Source: SZUA-152 sp964401355 (GTDB lineage: Bacteria; Pseudomonadota; Gammaproteobacteria; SZUA-152). Taken from it: 58,018 bases of DNA. Within the stretch, counting starts at the first letter, position 1. Each line of letters opens with the position of its first letter. Below the pieces are notes generated by a model, which saw only the letters and a program-made list of their open reading frames with translations, was not told the origin of the DNA and did not search any database. A program made the position numbers and the translations under genes. Location: NCBI GenBank assembly GCA_964401355.1, contig CAYNYJ010000009.1, positions 1 to 58,018 of the forward strand. The letters are read 5' to 3'. Shown piece after piece: positions 53,297-58,018 of the stretch.

Positions 53297-53790
53297 CGCT
53301 TTCGCTCATTTGGGCCATGGCCAACAACCGCGTAATCGGAATCGAGAATCGCCTGCCCTGGAAACTGCCCGCCGACATGAAATGGTTCCGACAGAATACC
53401 CTGGGCAAGCCCATCATCATGGGCCGCTTGACCTTTGAATCTTTCGGCGCAAAACCCCTGCCAGGCCGACGTAATATCATCATCAGCCGCAACCCGGATT
53501 ACCAAATACAGAGTGGCGTCGATATCGAAGTCCACGCTTCACTACAAGCGGCACTGGCGGCCACCGCCGAGGTCGAAGAAGTTATGCTGATTGGCGGCAT
53601 GTCCCTGTACCAACAAGCCCTACCCCTCGCCCAACGCCTGTACATGACCCGCATTCACGCCGATATCGACGGTGATGCCTGGTTCCCGGAGATTGATTTT
53701 TCACAATGGCACACTGTCGAACAACAGGATTTTAGCGCAGATGAAAAAAACCCACTGCCTTACAGTTTCTCCATACTGGAACCCGCCTAA
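53293..53790 (+). CDS. folA: Dihydrofolate reductase
   Basis: 165 residues. It reduces the dihydrofolate formed by ThyA. ISLIWAMANNRVIG-type start, RLPWKLPADMKWFRQNT (catalytic Asp in PAD), IIMGRLTFESFG, LPGRRNIIISR and VMLIGGMSLYQQALP are all present. The start overlaps the thyA stop by 4 bp. Confidence 0.97.
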   Translation: MTLSLIWAMANNRVIGIENRLPWKLPADMKWFRQNTLGKPIIMGRLTFESFGAKPLPGRRNIIISRNPDYQIQSGVDIEVHASLQAALAATAEVEEVMLIGGMSLYQQALPLAQRLYMTRIHADIDGDAWFPEIDFSQWHTVEQQDFSADEKNPLPYSFSILEPA

Positions 53791-53903
53791 CGCATAATAC
53801 CTAAATACTCAACTCCGTCACACTTCATTTTCGGGCACTCAACAGGCATTGCATATCCTGATCATCGCGTTAAAATAATCGGCAAACAACAGAAGAGATT
53901 GCC

Positions 53904-55319
53904 GTGTCAACAACCGCAGAACAACGCCGCGCGAAAGGGAAAAACAGCACAACGAGCGCGGGTACAGCCACTGTCCGCGCAACTCGCCAGATCACTACTG
54001 GCAGTTCAGTGACAAACAACATTCCTCGGCAACAGCTTCAACACACCTATCTTCAAGTACGCCAAGTATCCAACCATATTTGTGCGCCGCTGGAAACTGA
54101 AGATTACGGCATTCAAACCATGCCAGACGTCAGCCCACCCAAGTGGCATCTGGCCCATACTAGCTGGTTTTTTGAAACCTTCCTGCTTAAACCTTTTTTG
54201 TCCGACTACCGGGAATTTCATCCACAATATTCACAGCTTTTTAATTCATATTACAACAGCGTAGGTAAATATCACCCGCGTTCTGAACGTGGCCTGTTAT
54301 CACGACCGACCGTGCAACAGATTTATTCCTATCGCGCGTACATCGATGACCATATGCTGCAACTCATCAACAGTGCCGAAGAACATGATTGGCTGGAGCT
54401 TTGCACACGGGCAACCCTCGGCATCAACCACGAACAACAACATCAGGAATTAATACTCGCTGACATCAAACACATCTTTGCCTGCAATCCACTGCGGCCA
54501 AAATATCGGAATCCAAACCACCACGCATTAACCCACGGCCAAACTGAGCCCCACGAAACTTCTGACCACCACAGCAATGAACTACGCTGGCTTGATTACT
54601 CCGGAGGCATCGTTCAGCAAGGACACAGTGTCGAATCCACCAACGCTTTTCACTATGACAACGAAGGCCCGCAACACAAGGTAGTGCTGCATAGCTTCCG
54701 AATGGCCTCACGCCCAATTAGCAACCAGGAAATGATCGCCTTCATCGAGGATGGCGCTTATCAGGAAGCCCGGCTGTGGCTTTCAGATGGCTGGAAAACT
54801 GTCTGCGAACAGCAATGGCGCGCCCCCCTCTATTGGGAACGGCGCGATGATGAATGGTGGCACATGAGCCTTAGTGGTATGCAGCCCGTCGATCCTCGCG
54901 CCCCGGTCTGCCATGTCAGTTTTTATGAAGCCGACGCCTATGCCCGCTGGGCCAATAAACGGCTGCCGACCGAACAGCAATGGGAGCAGGTCGCACGGCC
55001 ACTAACCATTGAAGGCAATTTTCGCGACCAGGATATTTTGCACCCTGTCGCCAGCACCACAAACAATGATATCAATCAAATTTACGGTGATGTCTGGGAG
55101 TGGACGCAAAGCCCCTACTCGGCGTACCCCGGCCACAGCCAGTCAGCCTTTAACGGTTTCTCCGACGAATACAACAGTAAATTCATGAGCAATCAAATAG
55201 TGTTGCGCGGCGGTTCCTGCGCCACCGCGCGCAAACACATACGCCCCACCTACCGTAACTTTTTCTACCCTGCAGACCGCTGGCAGTTTAGTGGCTTTCG
55301 GCTTGCCGAGGACGCCTGA
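53904..55319 (+). CDS. egtB: Ergothioneine synthesis sulfoxide synthase EgtB
   Basis: 471 residues, GTG start after AGAAGAGA. N-terminal DinB-like domain with the iron ligands in HLAHTSWFFETFLL and INHEQQHQELILADIKH (HxxxHxE type). C-terminal FGE-like domain: FHYDNEGPQHKVVLHSFRMASRPISNQEM, VCHVSFYEADAYARWANKRLPTEQQWEQ, DVWEWTQSPYSAYPG and VLRGGSCATARKHIRPTYRNFF. It joins a thiol to hercynine (trimethylhistidine) using O2. Its stop overlaps the egtD start (TGATG). The N-terminal ~25 residues are low complexity. Thiol donor (cysteine or gamma-glutamylcysteine) not decidable here. Confidence 0.95.
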   Translation: MSTTAEQRRAKGKNSTTSAGTATVRATRQITTGSSVTNNIPRQQLQHTYLQVRQVSNHICAPLETEDYGIQTMPDVSPPKWHLAHTSWFFETFLLKPFLSDYREFHPQYSQLFNSYYNSVGKYHPRSERGLLSRPTVQQIYSYRAYIDDHMLQLINSAEEHDWLELCTRATLGINHEQQHQELILADIKHIFACNPLRPKYRNPNHHALTHGQTEPHETSDHHSNELRWLDYSGGIVQQGHSVESTNAFHYDNEGPQHKVVLHSFRMASRPISNQEMIAFIEDGAYQEARLWLSDGWKTVCEQQWRAPLYWERRDDEWWHMSLSGMQPVDPRAPVCHVSFYEADAYARWANKRLPTEQQWEQVARPLTIEGNFRDQDILHPVASTTNNDINQIYGDVWEWTQSPYSAYPGHSQSAFNGFSDEYNSKFMSNQIVLRGGSCATARKHIRPTYRNFFYPADRWQFSGFRLAEDA

Positions 55320-56290
55320 TGACAAACAATACCAATTCCGTGCAATTTCATGATTTTCAACCGCAGCAGGCCAAGTTTAGCGAAGAAGTCATCCGTGGGA
55401 TGAAACGAAAACCCCGTACTATTTCTCCCAAATTCTTTTACGACCAGACAGGCTCTGAAATTTTCGATGCCATTTGTGAAACAGACGAGTACTACGTCAC
55501 GCGCACCGAGACCGCCATACTCGAAACCCACCGCGAAGATATCGCTAAACACATCGGTACCGGCTGTCTGCTAATTGAGCCAGGCAGCGGCAGCAGTCAA
55601 AAAGTTCGCATCCTGCTCGATGCCTTGAGGCCGCACACTTATTTACCCATGGATATTTCCCGGGACTACTTACAACTTGCCGCGCAAGAGCTGGCGAATG
55701 ACTACCCATGGTTAGAAATTCATGCCGCTTGCATCGATTACACCGCGCCTATTGACCTGCCATTTGCCGCACCCGACACACGAAAAGTCGCTTTTTTTCC
55801 CGGCTCCAGCATCGGTAACTTTGAGCCCGAGCAAGCCAAGGTCTTTTTACGCAACATCGCCAATCTGGTGCAACCTGATGGTGGCCTCCTTATTGGTGTT
55901 GATCTCAAAAAAGATTCGACGTTATTAAATGCCGCATACAATGATGCCGATGGCAGTACCGCCGCCTTTAATCTCAACCTGCTCACTCGAATAAATCGGG
56001 AGCTTAACGGCAATTTTGATCTCGATGAATTTTCACACCACGCCTTTTACAATGAAAAAAGAGGACGGGTTGAAATGCATCTGGTCTGCAAGAAAAACCA
56101 AAACATCCGTATCTCTTCACACACTTTTCAATTTTCAGCCGGCGAACACATCCACACCGAAAATTCCTACAAATACCACATCGAAGAATTTCAACAACTG
56201 ACTCGGCACGCCGGATTCTGTCCCGTGAAAGTCTGGACCGACAAAAAGAATTTATTTAGTGTGCATTTTCTCAAAGTAGTACACAATTGA
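55319..56290 (+). CDS. egtD: Histidine N-alpha-trimethyltransferase EgtD
   Basis: 323 residues. It makes hercynine from histidine and three SAM. Family marks are KPRTISPKFFYDQTGSEIFDAICETDEYYVTRTE at the N-terminus, LIEPGSGSSQKVRILLDAL (SAM loop), YLPMDISRDYL and FFPGSSIGNFEP. The end RISSHTFQFSAGEHIHTENSYKYHIEEF carries the conserved substrate pocket. Overlaps egtB by one base, so the two-gene pathway is one operon. Confidence 0.95.
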   Translation: MTNNTNSVQFHDFQPQQAKFSEEVIRGMKRKPRTISPKFFYDQTGSEIFDAICETDEYYVTRTETAILETHREDIAKHIGTGCLLIEPGSGSSQKVRILLDALRPHTYLPMDISRDYLQLAAQELANDYPWLEIHAACIDYTAPIDLPFAAPDTRKVAFFPGSSIGNFEPEQAKVFLRNIANLVQPDGGLLIGVDLKKDSTLLNAAYNDADGSTAAFNLNLLTRINRELNGNFDLDEFSHHAFYNEKRGRVEMHLVCKKNQNIRISSHTFQFSAGEHIHTENSYKYHIEEFQQLTRHAGFCPVKVWTDKKNLFSVHFLKVVHN

Positions 56291-56328
56291 AACCACATCG
56301 ATTCCACAATACCCGCGTGGCAAAATAA

Positions 56329-56877
56329 ATGGCCAAACACTTTGATGCATTGAACACCGAGCATCAAGATTTTATTCGAGCACAAAAAATCTACTTTGTT
56401 GCCACCGCCGGCTGCGAGGGGCGCATCAATCTATCCCCCAAGGGCATGGACAGTTTGCGCATTATCGACAACCAAACCGTGCGCTGGCTCAACCTCACCG
56501 GCAGTGGAAATGAAACCGCGGCGCATGTTTTAGAAAACCAGCGCATGACCATCATGTTTTGTGCATTTGCAGAAAAACCGGTGATCCTGCGCCTCTACGG
56601 TAATGCAAGTACCGTGCATAACGACGATGAGCAGTGGTCTCAGTGGATGATGGACTTCCCACCCTTGCCGGGCGCACGACAAATTTTTGAGCTAAACATC
56701 GATTTGGTGCAAACCTCTTGCGGATTTGCCGTACCGTTTTTTGATTTCAAGAGCGAGCGCGCCCAACTCAATCAATGGGCCGAGAAAAAAGGTCAGGAAA
56801 AAATCACACAATATTGGCAAGAAAAAAACGCCATCAGCCTGGATGGGAAACCCACCCGAACTAAAATCGCAAATTAA
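56329..56877 (+). CDS. Pyridoxamine 5'-phosphate oxidase-family protein
   Basis: 182 residues. Split-barrel flavin-binding fold: KIYFVATAGCEGRINLSPKGMDSLRIIDNQTVRWLNLTGSGNETAAHV and MTIMFCAFAEKPVILRLYGNA. Its relatives bind FMN or F420 and include general stress proteins. 38 bp after egtD on the same strand, so it may share the transcript and be part of the redox theme, but it is not a known step in ergothioneine synthesis. C-terminal lysine-rich helix. Confidence 0.86.
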   Translation: MAKHFDALNTEHQDFIRAQKIYFVATAGCEGRINLSPKGMDSLRIIDNQTVRWLNLTGSGNETAAHVLENQRMTIMFCAFAEKPVILRLYGNASTVHNDDEQWSQWMMDFPPLPGARQIFELNIDLVQTSCGFAVPFFDFKSERAQLNQWAEKKGQEKITQYWQEKNAISLDGKPTRTKIAN

Positions 56878-56941
56878 AACAGACCTTGTTATCGTCGACC
56901 CACAATGCTCCGCAAGCGCCGACGTTAAATTCTGTCATTGC

Positions 56942-57996
56942 TCATACTTCACCCGGGTCGCTCGCCGCGAGCGTGAAACAAAATGTCGTTCCAGCACCGG
57001 ATTCCGGCTTCACCCAAATACGAGCGCCATGGCGTTCGACAATACGCCGACAAATCGCCAACCCAATACCCGTGCCAGGATACTGTTGCTGAGAGTGCAA
57101 ACGGTGAAACGCTTCAAAAATCTGTTCGTGGTGCTCAGGATCGACACCAATCCCGTTATCACGCACTGAGATGTCCATTGCTGATTGCGTTTCTCTGCTG
57201 ACACATGCACACGCGGCGGCTGATCACCCTGATATTTAATACCGTTGGCAATCAGGTTAAGCATTAACTGCGACAGTTGGGTACCATCGCCGACCACTGT
57301 GGGCAAGTCGTCATGCGTCACTTTCCCTGCGCTATCCTCAATCGACGAACTCAACAGCAATACCGCACTATCAAAGGCATCATTCAAACTTGTTGCCTCG
57401 AATGGGTGGGAGCGGGAATCAACACGCGAATAGGTCAGCAGATTCTTGATCAAGGCCTGCATTCTCTTCGTTCCATCGACGATCCTGTCGAGATAATGCT
57501 TGGCCTTACCGTCCAGCTTTCCCTGGTAATCCTGCTGCAAAATCTCTGCGAAGCCCATCACACCACGGAACGGCGTTTGCAAATCATGTGAGGCAATAAA
57601 AGCGAATTGTTGCAACTCAATGTTGCTCTGCTTCAGAGCCTCGGTTGCCTGAGCAAGCTCCTCCGTTCGTTTCTCGACCAATTGCTCGATCACTTTGTTA
57701 CGTCCGGTGACAAGATGCAACACTAGGGCAAGAAGTATGGAGATAAGTAAACCACTGATACCAATCAGCCATGACTCACCACTGCGTTGGGTATCGGTAA
57801 ACTGTGTCGTGGCCTGAAAATCAAACCGCCATTCACGACCACCCAGTTGATACGCCACCGAATACTTTAAATCTGTGACGCTCACCTCAGCGAAATCTGC
57901 GCGATCTGTGGCTTCGTCAAAGAACAATAATCGTTGATTCCCTTCCGCCGACTCATCAATAATACTGACCTGGTCAACCTTTTTGATACAACCCAG
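56942..57996 (-). pseudogene. Sensor histidine kinase relic, frameshifted and 5'-truncated
   Basis: Reading leftwards from 57996: part of a CHASE-like sensor (DQVSIIDESAEGNQRLLFFDEATDR), a TM segment (SWLIGISGLLISILLALVLHL), a coiled coil, an H box (FAFIASHDLQTPFRGVMGF) and an N box (LMLNLIANGIKYQG). At about 57175 the frame shifts by one base: QQW continues as DISVRDNGIGVDPEHHEQIF and GTGIGLAI in another frame. A lost G after TGG explains it (TGG-GAC in place of TGGAC). At the 5' end a TAA at 57999-57997 cuts the sensor short. It may be a real pseudogene or a sequencing error at the frameshift, but the truncated start argues for decay. Confidence 0.86.
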
Positions 57997-58018
57997 TTAA
58001 GCGGCTTCTTTCATCTCT

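Noticed and set aside
1..58018. CRISPR arrays, tRNA or rRNA genes, prophage
   Set aside because: No regularly spaced direct repeats of CRISPR size, no tRNA cloverleaf or rRNA sequence and no phage genes seen in any gap.

Overview
The window looks like chromosomal DNA from a gammaproteobacterium. The zapA / UPF0149 (YgfB) / pepP / ubiH / ubiI block at the left end is a classic gammaproteobacterial arrangement. The split glycine decarboxylase (gcvPA/gcvPB), oxyR, lgt-thyA-folA and a YejM-type protein fit the same group. Aerobic ubiquinone synthesis, OxyR and ergothioneine genes point to an aerobic or facultative, oxidant-exposed lifestyle. The genus cannot be named from the sequence alone.

Layout. 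1-5761: a MITE-like repeat, cell-division genes (minus strand), then UPF0149, pepP, ubiH and ubiI (plus strand). 5762-11556: a REP-like inverted pair and two large convergent sensor kinases. 11557-14726: a Fur box, then an iron-binding protein and its permease with no ATPase gene beside them. 14925-16666: a cell-wall hydrolase and a glycosyltransferase. 16838-25951: nine closely packed minus-strand genes encoding envelope proteins. They are an SH3/beta-barrel protein, a second barrel, a TlpA-like thioredoxin, a DUF4266 lipoprotein, a DUF3570 barrel, a coiled-coil protein, two large TPR proteins and a small exported protein. 26299-29145: upstream, on the same strand, a 948-residue di-haem lipoprotein related to hydrazine synthase alpha (HzsA-like). 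The nine-gene block is preceded by a perfect TGTGA-N6-TCACA CRP-type site placed near -41.5 of a predicted promoter. This exported block is the best candidate for a little-described system.

29470-36344: a tandem glycine riboswitch controls gcvT-gcvH-gcvPA, then a YejM/PbgA-like gene, then gcvPB. 36366-39812: dgkA, a PfkB-family kinase and an LtaS-like phosphoglycerol transferase. 39990-41471: a diguanylate cyclase broken by an amber codon and an internal deletion. 41481-50555: a DUF255/YyaL protein, rhomboid protease, RlmI-like methyltransferase, exported histidine phosphatase, FGE-like lipoprotein, an unknown 133-residue protein, a VOC protein, and divergent oxyR / peroxiredoxin-glutaredoxin. 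50556-51640: a strong hairpin, two small ORFs, a gene relic and a second copy of the MITE end. 51641-56877: lgt, thyA, folA, egtB, egtD and a PNPOx-like protein. 56942-58018: a histidine kinase relic, frameshifted and cut at its 5' end.

How they work together: the envelope genes (YejM-like, DgkA, LtaS-like, Lgt, hydrolase) suggest active lipid and glycerophosphate traffic. OxyR/Prx-Grx and EgtB/EgtD form an oxidant-defence theme. The HzsA-like / thioredoxin / Cys-tailed lipoprotein / barrel / TPR set looks like an outer-membrane redox or transport assembly of unknown function.
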